Of a stretch of DNA of 64,000 nucleotides, positions 1 through 12,337 are shown in pieces (position 1 is the stretch's first letter; every line of letters starts with the position of its first letter). This DNA comes from Planoprotostelium fungivorum. Taxonomy: Eukaryota > Evosea > Variosea > Cavosteliida > Cavosteliaceae. Made by a program: the position numbers and the translations under genes. The stretch covers positions 62,001 to 126,000 of the forward strand of contig MDYQ01000048.1 in NCBI GenBank assembly GCA_003024175.1, read 5' to 3'. Under the pieces are notes generated by a model. That model was not told the DNA's origin. It saw nothing but the letters and a program-made list of their open reading frames with translations, and made no database searches.

Positions 1-3000
1 CGTGTTGTTAGTCGGCACGGACAACCAAGGTCAGTACCAGCTGTGTCTGAGCAGCCCCTACGCAGGATCAGACGCCACTCTGAACATCAACAACGACATC
101 TACGTCTTAGCTCCCGACGTCAACATCTTGGCTGAACCTCTCAACGGAAACTATTTTATCTACGCTTACCGCTCTGGTTCAATGGTCGTCACCTACATGA
201 ACGTGTACACCAACTTTGGCCCCTGGAACATCACCCTGGACGGTCACAACTACAACCACATTGGAGATTACACTCAGTACAACCTGTGGAGGCTACCCAA
301 CGGACCTATCTCATACACCATCAACACCCCCCTCGGTAGTTACCCTGGTACATTCTCCATCAGTTACCAGGGACAGAGGGCCACTCTCTTGTCCCGTACT
401 GACAGCCAATTGGCCTTCGATTTGGCTTTCAATGGTCCGGAGAGATTCGTCCTGCCCGCTGGTACTACCGTTACCATGGTCAGTGGTAACACCGCGGTGT
501 CGGCGAACGTAACTTCCCAGGGAACCGTTACGTTTCCTTACGTAGGGCCTGTTCCCATTCAGGTGGATTTCATCAAGGTGGATCCCGACGTGGCCAAGTT
601 GGGCTGGCCGTCTTATTTCACACAATACTACAGCGTCCCGACGTACACTACGTACGCCGCTAGATCATCCCAAGCCATCGTGGGAGGCTACTACCCTCTC
701 TACCAGCAGACGATGGCTGTCATCAACAACGCACAGATTGTCGGTGCTGATCTGGGAAACGGTGACAAGCGATCCCTGTCTGACGTTTCCACGTTCACCT
801 CCACGAACGTTGCCCTGACAACTCCCAACGGACCCCAGACCGTAGGCCGTGAGTGATGACATCATCATACGTCATCTGACATCATCCCAGTCGATCCCTT
901 GAACTCTCTGTTCGTCGGACCCCTCGCCCAGGGTGACTACTCTGCCAACTTTGGTCCCTCTTCTCTCTCTTGGTCCGCCTACTCGCTTCGCGTGGATCCA
1001 TCATCTGTCACCATCTCTACTGCCGTAGATTCCTCCCTGAACATCGCCGTAAACTTCACCGTGAAGGATGTCGACGGGAAGCCTCTGTCTCCAGTGATGC
1101 TGGCGAGATTCTATCTGCAAACCTCCATCGTCCCACCACAGGAGGACCGTGAGGCGATCATCTCCACTGCCATCACCCCTGGTAACATCGTTTGGGTCGT
1201 ACCACACACCTACAACAACTTCACCGTCACCGTTTTGGCCACTGGAATCACTTACTACGCTCAATTTCCCTACCCCGTCACCATCTACAACGATGTAGTC
1301 AAGAGCCCCTTCTCTGGTAACACCGTGACACCCAAGATCTTGGGCATTGCCTCTGCTTGTACAGATCTCCAAGTGTACATCCCAGGTTACGCCACCTTCT
1401 CCATCTCTTCCTCTCCCCGGTTGCCATGGAACTTCACCAATGGAATCGCTACCGTTCCCAGGGAATATCTGGAACACGGTAAATACATCATCAGCGCGGG
1501 AGGATCTTTTGGCTTGGGACAGATCACGGTCACCATCGGATCGATTAACGTGGACATCTACCCTCAAGTGTACAACTTGCGTCCTTCAGACAAGACGATT
1601 TTCACTCCTACTTGGGCCAGCTGCAAGCCAGCTGGAGTCACTTACATGTGGTACCTCAACGAGGTCAACACATACAACGGCAGTACCTTCACCGTCGCTC
1701 CATTCAGCTTCCCCCTCGGCCGCAGTTATTTGTACTTGATGGTGATGAAGGGCAATCAGTATATCAGCGGGGCTGAGACAAGTTTCCGTATCTCTGCTGC
1801 CGCTCCAACGTTCTCCCTGACGAGTGGCATCGATAACTTCCAAGTCAGTGCAGCCCAAGCTTTCAAGTTGAACGCCTCCGCCTCCACCGACGTGGACGCT
1901 CCATCGGGAAGCGTCATCAATGCCGCATGGAGCTGCAGCTCCAACGGATCTCCTTGCTTGGATTCCCAGGGAAAGAACTTGTCTCTGGCCAGCCAGCTGT
2001 CCGTCACTGTTCCCGCCAACACCCTCTCCGTGGGTATCTACAACTTCCAAGTCCAATTGACCTCGAATTTCACCGGTCTGTACACCATCGGTAACGTCAG
2101 AGTCCAAGTCTTATCTGCCGACGGTGGTCTGGTCCCCCAATTCTCTATCACTTCTCACTCTGATTTGAGATACGTAGACGGTACGTACGCTACCACCCTC
2201 CAGGCAAGCCTCGACAAATCTCAGACCGGACAATTCTCGGCCTTCTCTTACGCTTGGAGCTGTGACCATTTGACCCTGGACACCATTAATACCAATGGTC
2301 TCTCTTCTTCCACCCTGACCGTTCGTGCCGGAGTCCTCTCTGATTGTAGAACGTATACCTTCACCCTCGCCGCCAAGGCCGCCAACTCCGCGAGATCACT
2401 CACGAACGTAACGGTCAGCACCACTTGTCCTCTACAGGGTAACCTCTATGCATCACGCACCACCGGTAGCTTCGTTGTAGATACATTCATCTTCACGCCC
2501 CAATTCCAGACGGCCGGCAACCCCAAGTTCTCCTATTACTACCAGCCTCTGAATGGTACCCTCGTTTTTGTCGACACCTTGTCGACACCCTTGAGCATCA
2601 GACTGCCTCCCTTATCCAGCCACACGGTCACCTTCATCGTAAACGTTTTAGACGATACGAACTCGAGGGGAAATGCTTCTGTCACCATCAACCTCACAAA
2701 CTACAATTCCACCAGCGCCGCCGACACGGCCGCACTGTTACTCTTCAACACTGACGGATCCGTCACCCTGGGCTCCATCAACTCTGCTCTCAGTGCCTTG
2801 AACGGCTCCACTCTCTCAGCCGCCGACGCCAACAGCCTCTCCGGTCACATCTTGGACGGTATCACCTCCTCTTTATCGGGACAGACCCAATCGGAGACGC
2901 AAGCCTCCTCTACCGTCCTCGCCCTCACTTCCACTCTGGACATTGTTCAGAAGAGCACGACAGTCAGCAAGACCTTCCTGTCTAAGCTGCTGTCTGTCTT

Positions 3001-3970
3001 CCTCAGCAGTGCTTCTTCTCTCGAGCTCCAGCCCGGTCAGACCTTATCTGCTTCCTATGCAAAGAACAACTTGTTGTTCATCACGAAGCTGTCCAGGAGT
3101 TCGAAGGCAAGTGGTAAGAGACAAGAGGGGCAAGAATTTGCTTTCCAGTTGGTGTCTGCCGTGAGATCACTCGCTCAGGCGACTCTGGTCAACAGAGGAT
3201 GTGGAGAGACCGCTCAGTCTGCCGACAGTGATGATTTTAGCATCTACACGGTGACTTCGTTGGGATCCACCGTGGGTGAGTCGAGTTTTCATCGAGTTTT
3301 CCAGATGTTACCGTGCGATGGTTGACAACTGTTAGGATCTCTGAAGACGAACGCTACGCATGGTTACGCTTCTCTGCCCTCTGATATACTGACTACATCC
3401 GGTGCAGCCGAAACGGACTGCTTCTCCGTCGTGTACGTACGTTACGCTTCCGACTTGGCAAACTCCGCCGCCCCGGCCGGACTGTCCCCTCTCAACACCG
3501 CGGCACCCGTCATCTCCCTCGAAGTCACCCCCGGTACGTACTCTACGTCTGGCCCCTCCACCTTCTCCATCGGCATCCCCTACGATGGATCCTCCCCTGT
3601 AGCCTGTGCCCACCGTAAAGACATCAACTCCACTTGGATCAGCGACAACACGTGCACTGTCTCCGTCTCTAACGGGGTGGCCACTTGCTCTTGCTCTCAT
3701 TTGACAGAGTTCACCGTCTTTGGCAACAACACGAACAATAACACGAACACCAACTCGTCCCAGTCTGAATCGAGCCCGAGCTCCGGTCTCTCTGCGGGAG
3801 CGAAGGCAGGTATTGCCATCGGTGTCATCGCATTCGTTGCACTCGTCGCCGGCATCATCGCCTTCGTTTTGATCAAGAAGAAGCAACAGAGAGTCTCGGA
3901 TGGTTCTAATTCCATCGAGCTGTCCACCAAGAAGGATACACCGCCCGCTTATTCTTCTCAGCAGCCTTAG
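1..3970 (+). CDS. Single-pass surface protein with REJ-like ectodomain and GPS motif (5' partial)
   Basis: The gene enters the window already in frame. Three exons join cleanly: introns at 849-890 and 3276-3335, both GT-AG and both phase 1. The visible protein is about 1,290 residues of Ser/Thr/Asn-rich beta-type ectodomain. The middle part (about 2100-2700) resembles PKD/REJ modules, with a Y-x-W-x-C pattern. Near the C terminus a Cys/Trp pattern ends in C-S-C-S-HLTEF (about 3640-3715), the signature of a GPS autoproteolysis site, where cleavage falls between Leu and Thr in known proteins. One hydrophobic helix follows (about 3805-3870), then KKK and a short cytoplasmic tail. The family (polycystin-1, adhesion GPCRs) usually has many membrane helices after the GPS; here I see only one. 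AATAAA lies 4 nt after the TAG. Adhesion or prey recognition is a guess. Confidence 0.85.
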
Positions 3971-4282
3971 ATGAAATAAACATTTGTCAAGCATTCGACT
4001 CATGATGTTGTGGCTGACGTCCGTATTGCTTCACTCCACGTTCGTTTCTTCTCTTCTACCACCGTCAATAATGAGCCCATCGACATCGTCGTGTTGCGGA
4101 CAAAAGCCCACAATATTACTATGTCTCTATCGTTCGCTGGTATGACTAGTCTACGATCTGTTCTCGTAGGTAGTGGAGATGGAACTCCCCGGCTGTGACA
4201 TGGTACTCGACGTGCATGTTTTAACTTTGGCGGTGTAGATCGCCATTTGACAAACGACATTGGCCCACCCATCGGCTCAGAT

Positions 4283-5841
4283 ATGAGCGTCAATCGAAAG
4301 AACACAGCGGTCAGGACACCAAGTGAGTTGTTCTGCCCATTCAAGACGTCTGATTCGATCAGTTTTGGAGGGATTCTTATGGAAGAGAGGCGAAGGCATC
4401 ACGGGTCTGCGCTGGAAGAAGAGATGGTTCACTCTGTTGGACGACAAACTGTTCTATTACGTTAAGAAGGGAGATGCCCCTTTGGGTAATGAATCATTTT
4501 CCATCGGATGGTTAATCGATGATGCAGGCAGCGTCGACTTGACGGCCTCTAAGAGGTTGACGATTCATGTTCCAAAGATCGATCCGTCTGTCGTCAAGAA
4601 ACCCAACACATTTAGCTTCTTCATACAGACGACAGAGCGCAGCTGGTCTCTTCTCGTGAGAAGATGATGGAAGAGCACGTGGTCTGATGTGAGCATAGGC
4701 AGAGGACCAGATGCAATTAGACTCTTGGGTGTCTGCATTACAAAAATATTCTACGAATCAAAGAGCTTCAGAGCCCGAACAGGTCTCATGTCAATCCACG
4801 ATCTCATACTGAAACTCTACAGATCGACGATCCTTTAATGCAAGAGAACTTGTTCACAGAACTCTCCGACGATGAGAGAATCAATCTAAAGAGACTCTTC
4901 CAGCACCCATTCAAAGTAATCGCCATCCGTATCATTTCCATCTGATCGTCTTCCATCAGATGCATGCCAGTGGTTTCGTTAGGATCTTCAAGTTTATAGA
5001 CATTCCAGCCCAGACGAAAGAGTTCCAGTGGACAGAGACGGGTGTCATCGGTGCTCTCACTCTCGTCGAGCAGACTGTAACTCGTCAATTTTCGTTCCGT
5101 GTTCTTGATCCAGAGGTATCTCGTTCTCTATCCATGTCATGCGGCTCATGTCTATAGACATCGGCTGTTTCATGGGTGTATCCAGTGGACATCATGAACT
5201 TGAATTACGAAGAAGAAACAGAGTACTTCCACTCGTTCGACGGAAACAAGGAAGACCTGGAGGAATCACAAGGCATGGACGCCCTGCAGAGGATGGAGGT
5301 GATTTCCCGCCCGAACGAGATTTCAAATTTTGAATCCTCTCGCAGACGGATTACCGCATCGGTCTGTCGTTCAGCTCCACCGTCGAATCTCAATTGATGT
5401 GCGACAAGGTGAGAGGTCGTGACAGACCTGCAGAGTGATTCTGTATAGGTAGTAGAATTGAGGGAGAGAGTGAGAGAAGACATGAATGCACCTCCCGTAG
5501 AGAGGGAGAGCCAGACGGAAGGTGTCCTTCAACAGATCACTGAACATCCGACGGGTGAGAGAATCAGATCTATACTTCATCTTTTTCTTCTCCACAATCA
5601 TATCGAAATAAAATCGATCTGTCAGAACCATCTTCAAATGACATACGATATCGAATGATTCACTTTGATTCAACTTTGATTCACTGATGCGAAACAGTTC
5701 GAAAGTATCTGAAGATCTTCCAAAAGAACATGGATGATGAGACAGAAGAAGCTCCTCCATCTGAAATCTCCTCTGTAGTTCCCGGCACCTTCCAACACCT
5801 CGCCCACGTCGGCGTCAGCTCCGAGGGAACCGTAGAGGTGA

Positions 5842-5883
<42 letters not shown>

Positions 5884-6552
5884 GATGCAAGTCGTGACCG
5901 ATCGACAGACGAGAGGACAATTGCCTTCGGAATGGATTTCCCAAAATGAAAAGTGGAAGGACTTTTTCATCGAAGCGGGTGCTGAACCTGCCGAACTGAA
6001 CGATGATGTCATGGCAAAAGATCTCATCGAGTCCACGACTCAGTTTCTACTCAACCTGCAGCCGACAGGTGTGTGACTTCTTCTCGCATCACATCGTGTC
6101 ATTCGATCGGATGGTGACATCAGTTCGGATGATGGAATGTCTCATGATGTGATGGAGCGACGTCGTTACAAGTGATGATGATGTGATCTGATGATGATGC
6201 AGTGCCCGAGAAGCAGACAGCCGATGAGATGAGAGAATCGAGGAGATCAAGCATGCTGTCTGGACACTCTACCGAATCACTCCAGGCCGCACTCGATTCT
6301 AAGAGTTATTCTTCACACGATGGAACACCTTCCTCTTACAACGGAAAGAGCTTTTCGTTTCGTCAAGTGCCTAATGCGGTGTGTGATCCGATCATCGTGA
6401 CGTCCACCGTGATGATGTGATGGGAGATCGCTGATGTGCTTCGGCAGATGCCAAAATTGAAGCCGAACGAAGAGAATGAACTGAAGAACAAGATCGGTAC
6501 CTTCATCCTCGATCGCAGGAAGTTGAAGGAGCAGCTGGCCGCGGAAGAATAA
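4283..6552 (+). CDS. PH and CRIB domain protein without a kinase domain
   Basis: The ATG at 4283 opens a protein with an immediate PH domain (GFLWKRG, then WKKRWFTLL, about 4363-4740; the C-terminal PH helix contains the usual Trp). A middle region of unknown fold follows. A CRIB motif (ISSVVPGTFQHLAHVG, about 5770-5810) is followed after an intron by LPSEWISQNEKW, as in the p21-binding domain of PAK-type proteins. About ten short introns are needed; one, at about 5835-5925, carries a (ATC)n run. The C terminus is a charged helix ending LKEQLAAEE. The likely role is an effector of a Rac/Cdc42-like GTPase at membranes. No kinase domain follows, unlike the PH-CRIB kinase at 16882-18974. The stop codon overlaps AATAAA (6548-6553). 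Splice sites were placed by eye. Confidence 0.8.
5838..5884. repeat. (ATC)n microsatellite inside an intron
   Basis: About fifteen perfect ATC units lie in the intron that interrupts the CRIB domain of the PH-CRIB gene. Trinucleotide ATC/GAT runs recur in other introns of the window. Confidence 0.95.
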
Positions 6553-6633
6553 AAGAGTGTTATCTGATAATCTTATTATTATTATCATCACGTTCGAGAG
6601 GAGACAAAAGAAGCTAATGGAATACAGTTCGTT

Positions 6634-7340
6634 TTATTCAAAATTGAGCCTCACAGCCTCGTCAGACACTCGCCTGCCTTCATCGTAGAGACTCTAAAGG
6701 GGTTGACTCGGCTGACAATGTCTACCTGTCTCTCTACTCTGGCCAGAATCAATCACGTTCGTGAATCATCTGTGCGGTCGATGCGAGGACGTTCGGTTTT
6801 CCGCCCGAAGGCGATACTAGCCGTACATCTTCCATCGGTTGTCGGTCTGACTCATGGTAGCAGCACCGTCACCTCACACCGCCAATTCAGGGACGACAGT
6901 GTGTGATCATCCTCGAAAGGAGAGCAGAAGCTACTTGTGATCACTGTCATTTGAGATGGTCGTTGAAGGTGGCTGGGGACACGTTCTTGTCTTCTCTCGT
7001 GCAAATGAGGGTCTTGTTGAAGGTGTTGTGCCCGTATGATAGTTCCATTGAAGATCTCGTCTCCGTCGGTGGGGCAGTGAGGGGATTGTCTTTCGAAGGG
7101 ATCCCAGTGAGGGCCAAAGAGGTCGTAAGGCCATATGCTCTTGATCAAATTGTTCTTGGAGCTCTTGTAGAGTGGCCGTTCAACCGTCGTCAGACCCGGT
7201 TGAACAGCCACTCTGGCCAAACACGGTTCCTGATCATTATCAATCGTGAGCATTCGGCTCCTGGTATCCAGAGTATGTTCTGTAACTTCTACAGCCGTGT
7301 TTGGCTGGTAGAGTTGTTTTTCGATCCTTACAGTCGAGTC
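6634..7340 (-). CDS. Hypothetical gene, exon structure unresolved
   Basis: The minus strand is open for about 160 codons from near 7330 to 6852, with balanced codon use. A second open stretch (about 6745-6850) and a likely last exon (6634-6690, ending NFE-stop) follow. The last stop codon overlaps an AATAAA signal, as in other genes here, which supports a real 3' end. I could not join these exons in one consistent phase and found no convincing start codon. The plus strand is open for 248 codons (6903-7649), but it runs across the C-terminal exons of the HECT ligase, so I treat it as a shadow. No family is recognised. The 18-bp inverted repeat at 7169-7214 lies inside the open frame. Confidence 0.35.
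7169..7214. repeat. 18-bp inverted repeat (hairpin) with 10-nt loop
   Basis: AGAGTGGCCGTTCAACCG (7169-7186) and CGGTTGAACAGCCACTCT (7197-7214) are reverse complements with one mismatch. It lies within the putative minus-strand reading frame. Confidence 0.9.
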
Positions 7341-7390
7341 CGCGAAGCAGCCACAAGATCATCGTTGGATTCTGTACACTCTTCTTTATC

Positions 7391-10300
7391 TCATACGAAA
7401 CCGAACCCCTCGCTTCCGTATCGTACGGCGATGAGAACATTCTTCTTCACTTCCTCAGCCGTTTTGTATTCTGGCAGCTTGAGCAGATTGAAACTGTTTG
7501 ATCATCAAAACCATCGCGTCCATACGATCGATCGCCATCATCAAGTCAAGATCAAGGTGATGAAGTCTCACCATGTGCTTGCAGAAGGCAATCTAGACTC
7601 TCCTCCATCGTGTTTAACTTTTGAAACGGTAAACTTCTGTGGGCCTTGAGCCCCAACCAGATTGACAAAGCCTCCCTTCATCCATTCAATCTCAACCCCG
7701 TACGTAATTACGCACCGCCGGTACAGAACCACACCCCGTACTGAAGCGTAACAAAAGGACCCGTTCGTCCTGCGACATCTCCTCCACCGTCTGAATGGGT
7801 CAAATTATCGCATTCGCAGATTTCAGTCACCTCCCAGAACCATCTGATGACGTCATCAGATGCAGTGTAGCCTCGGTAGAAAGTATTTTCCCGCCAATTT
7901 GTCCATTCTATGCACTGTACACCGGACAACATCAAGTCCAATTCGTTCTCATTGAAGATCTTTAATTTGTCGATGTCGACACACTCTCTGAAACCCTATG
8001 GTCGACATAAATGAGATGACGAACGCAGGAATTCACCTCTTTAAAGTATCTCATCTGTCGTTTGGATGAAGTCATCAGTTTGAAACGGACCATTTCTTTT
8101 ACGTAACTCTGTTTGTTGCTTTCCGTTACGTTTTTACGTCTCCCTCCCTTCACTAAATCGATAGATTCGATCTCTCCTGACGTTTCGTCCTCGATCTACA
8201 ACGCTTCAGATATCGGGAAATGCGCGAAATCTCACTGACATCTACGCTGAAGAACATATCCAAGTCGGTGACGTCATTGGAGAGGGCCCAGTGGAGTGAC
8301 TTGTACATCTCTGGTTCTATCTCTTCCAAGTCTTCAATGTCCACCGAAAGATCGAGGAAAACTCTGAGAAAAGCGCGGGAAAAGTGAAACGCTAGTGGCT
8401 GCATTTGAATCAACGACATCCAACGGAAAATAGAAAGACATGATCATGATATGAGAACCATGATGAGAAATAGATATTAATAATATCATTAATATTTAAT
8501 ATTAATATTGAATGTATTGCCTCACGTGATTATATCGTACACAGAGTCCAACAATAAATCCTACACTCTTCCACGTGTCACCATCTACAACGCTCGTGTT
8601 CACTTCGTAAGCTCCCGTCCTCCTACACAATCGAAAGAGGTTGCATTCGTTTGAGACCAATTCAGATGTGAGGCAAGAGAAGAACTCTCTCCTCACACCA
8701 GGCCCCCTTCCTTCTTCTCCTTCGAATGCCAGCCAGGGTAATTGGGACACCTATTGGGACTCACTCGATCTACAACGCTGTAGATGTCACCTTCAGATCA
8801 CCCCTCTCGTAGTGCCTCTGTGGTCGATGAGATGAAAATTCGAGGAAATTTCACCGTGAATTGGATGAATAGATTCTTTCTGTGAAACAACAGTACGTCG
8901 TGTGAGGTCACGTGACTTCTACTCAAGAGCTCAGCCAACCACCTCCTCTTGTTCTCAAAATCCAACAGCCGACCTGGTCTCAATCAATTGTGCCGCCGTA
9001 CCCTCCCCACCCTCTTCCAGTAAGAACGACAGGTTGCTCAGCAGCAGATTCGGATTCTTTCTGACGCTCTCGTTCAGCAGTGAGAAGCAGACTGGGTCAG
9101 TAGCGATAGTCCTCAATACCTACGACGTCTTCAATGACATCATACGTCTCTGTAGATGGACCTCTCCCGCCATTTTCTTTAATCTCCCTTCCACCATCAG
9201 GTTACCCAACAGTTCCAATTGATTGGGACGCATCTTCACCACGGTAACTACCAAGTCCCAATGTCGGTGAAAACTCGCATAAAACAGTGGTGGCCATCCC
9301 CCGCGATCCTGACGGAATTGAGACTTATGATGACGTCATCGTTCACCTTCTCTAGTACGTCGGCACCCGACTCGATGAGTACCCTGGCACAATCAATTGA
9401 TCCATTCGCCGAACAGATGTGCAAGGGTGTCTCTCCATCGTGTGATCGAACCCCGGGTGACATTCCTCTCTCGAGTAAAAATCGGACGGCCTGGAATTCG
9501 GTCAACTACAACGAGACGTTCGGAATCCCCAAAATACCTCGGAACTTCCGCCCTCGGCCGCGTGGTGCATGAGAGTGTACCCTCGGTAATTCCGAACGTC
9601 CAACAGGTGGGTTCGATGTTCTAAGATATCTCTCAAGACATCACAAGCACCTGCAGCGGCTGCAGAATGTACCGGTAAATCACCTTGATCATTCTTCTCT
9701 TTGGTACTGCCATTTCGTCACGAGATTTCTAGGAAATATCGCTACCCACTTATTCATCTTCTCTCTCACCGTGCGGTACGTATGTACGTTTCCCGTGGCA
9801 GAGTAGTGGAGCACCGTGGAGCCTTCTTCGTCGACGAGATCTAGATCGGCTCCGTTGTTGAGTAGCAATTGTATGATGTTCTTGTGCCCGTTTTGGGCCG
9901 CGATCATCAGAGGGGTGACGCCATCATTTTCCGCTTCGTCGACAATTTGTCGACGTTGTTCTTGTGAATTTCCGCGGAGTACTTCTAAGACACCATCGAT
10001 GTCACCTGTTGCGTGTGAAAATTCGGTGAAATTTCTGTCGTTCACCCTCGCTGCATGCCTGGTGGATGGCCTTCCGTACTGGTGCGTACTCTTCCACTGG
10101 ATCAGCTTTGTTCATGAGAAGACTCAGGGGAAGAGAATTTTCTCCTGAAGAATCTGAGCTGTACCTGTCCTTGTTCGAATCTGTCGACGGAGAAAATTCC
10201 ACGAAATGTCTCACCCTTCGGCTAAGTCCAGTTGATCGTCGAGGCCGATCTTATCTTCTCCTACGCCGATCAATTCTAAATCTTCTGTGTCGAGTTGTAG

Positions 10301-11151
10301 ATCCTGATTGAATCTTTTCAATTTACGATTTCATCTGATCAAGTGTGGACAGTGGAGAATCAAGATCACCTTTTTCTCTCTTTTCTCCTCCTCTACTTCT
10401 GGTGAAGAGACTTCCTCCACTTGATCATCATCCACGACGAATCCATCATCGTCACTCGATGTGTTTTCCTCCCTCTCACTATTGAAAGATGTCACTCTAC
10501 CATCAACAGTTCATCGTATGTATCACTTACGGTGAAGCATTGTATCGATTCTGACTGGTGAGATATTGGTTGATCGTCCTCTTTTTCTTCCTCTTATGGT
10601 TCACCTGTCGCGGTCATCTCAATATATCAACGTGGACATGTTGCTTCACCTCTACTGGTGAATTGGGCTCGTTGATGTCTCTGTCGTCAGGAGCATCGTC
10701 ATCGTCGGCTGGGCCTTCTGAATAGGATAATAGGGACAAGTGGCCGTCATCGGGCGAAGACATGAATCTCTTCAGTTTGAACGAAGGATCCACCACTGTC
10801 CTCTCTTCTGCACGAACATGGAGTATCAGCTGATGTCCATCAGGATTGATGAGATGACATCAAGACGTCACCAGGTCAGCAACTTCTCTCGATAACTTTT
10901 CTGCCGCGTTGGTTGCAATCTGATTGAATGTCGTATCTTCAGCGCTGACAAACAGGACGATTTGACCGTCTTGCGCGAAGACGGTTGGAAATTCGAGAGA
11001 AAGAGTCAACCTCCATCGATCTTCATCGCCTGTGATGGACTGGTGGACAGATGATGTGGCCACAATCTCATCATCATCCAACACTGAAAGAACCTCAATT
11101 TCTCATACTGTGATTACATAACAAACCTCTGAGTTTCTTACGTGGAGGCAT
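7391..11151 (-). CDS. Ankyrin-repeat HECT-type E3 ubiquitin ligase
   Basis: The gene starts at 11151 with a three-codon exon (MPP), then an acidic Asp/Ser-rich N-terminal part. Ankyrin repeats follow (about 9250-10000; DGVTPLMIAAQNGH is typical). The HECT domain is spread over small exons from about 8800 to 7391: FEGEEGRGPGVRREFF, SNDVTDLDMFFSVD, DDVIRWFWEVTE, then RLPSASTCFN and the C-terminal GFGFV. HECT ligases accept ubiquitin on the Cys of the TCFN motif before passing it to a substrate. Here that Cys codon is split TG|T by the intron at 7494-7571. Ankyrin repeats probably select substrates. Several introns carry the ATCTACAACG element (8194, 8583, 8768). Exon edges in the middle were set by eye. 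Confidence 0.85.
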
Positions 11152-11244
11152 GTGACAACACGGCTGCGTATGATGGTGGATGATCATTGGTTGTAGACGG
11201 AAGGTTTTTGTCAAACGATCGTTTTTATTCGAACGATGACCTCT

Positions 11245-12122
11245 TCATCTGCCGTTGTTGTTACCGTTGATCTTCTCGAACCTTCTACCAGATTCCAGAT
11301 AAGCCTTCAATCCCTTCTTGTTGCCAAGACGTTCGTAATGACTTCTGAGGATGGGGTAGTTCTCTAGGAACTGAGCGTCCAAGTTGACGTGATTGTCTAC
11401 GAGATCCCAGATGAGCGCATCGGCGAAGGTAAACTTTTCCTTTAAGAACCAAGTGCTGCCTCCATCTCCGTTGGCCTTGAGATGATTCTCCACAACCTTG
11501 GCATGGCGAGATCCATTGGATTTGAGATAGACAGACTTGTCTTGTTGCTGCACATCAATCAGATGATGAGATGAAGTGATAGGAGGACACGAGAAAATGG
11601 TACGAGGACGCACATAGTCTGAGCTTCGATAGATGAGAGCGTCGTATGCGTTCCTCCAGTCGTCGATGATTCCACAGAGGGAGTCGATGCGGTAATGATC
11701 GGGCTCGGTGGTGGACGTCAGATCTGATTATCGTCAGCCTCGATCTTCAGAGTCTCTGCCCACCATGCTTCCTCCCGAGATATCTCAGAATGGCTTGAGA
11801 TTGCGCGTATACCTTTATGGTTTTAGAAGAGAGTGTGTGATGCACCATGCTCAATCACCTGATCGCCAACGGCGAGGGAGGGGACCTGACCGAAAGGGAT
11901 GAGACCTTGAGCAACATATCTCTGTTTGTTATCGTTCCACGTAGCCAGAGGGATAGACACGTATTCGTAATCGATCTCAGCTGCTTCCAACAGTAGACGT
12001 ATAACTTCTGTTCATCTCGACATCAGCATCGGCATCGTCTTCCATGAGTATGATCTGTTCTCACCTCCCTTCCCGCGGAGATCAAAGTAATAGAGGGTGG
12101 GCTTCTGGCTTTCCGTAGACAT
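11245..12122 (-). CDS. Glutathione S-transferase, sigma-like (copy 1)
   Basis: Starts at 12122 with MSTESQKPTLYYFDLRGKG, the N-terminal thioredoxin-like fold with the Tyr used by sigma-type GSTs to activate glutathione. The next exon contains VIRLLLEAAEI; QVPSLAVGDQ carries the cis-Pro region. C-terminal helical exons contain YRIDSLCGIIDDW and STWFLKEKFTFADALIWD, where the FTFAD pattern is a GST fold hallmark. Five introns lie at the same places as in the plus-strand copy at 22462-23324, and the protein is near identical in the last exon. Expected length is about 215 residues, normal for the family. The role is conjugation of glutathione to electrophiles, or prostaglandin-type isomerisation. 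Confidence 0.93.
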
Positions 12123-12337
12123 GGTTTTAGATTGAAGTCGTTGAGAATGATTGAAATAGATTGGGACCTGTACCTGATGTCGTCATCCGTCGGGATCAAA
12201 ATCGTCATCTGACACACGATGATGAAACTACACAGATTTTATCCTCTTTACATACAATCATAGGCACTCTTTCTTTCGTCACGATGAAGAGCGACCATCT
12301 CATAGAGTCATGTTGGAGTGAAAACATTCAAACGAGT

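Noticed and set aside
1001-2107. Long minus-strand ORFs under the REJ/GPS gene
   Set aside because: They are shadows of the strongly biased plus-strand codons; sequences are Gly/Asp/Arg-rich without domains.
6903-7649. 248-codon plus-strand ORF
   Set aside because: It lies antisense to the HECT C-terminal exons and to a minus frame ending in AATAAA; no domain and no splice structure.
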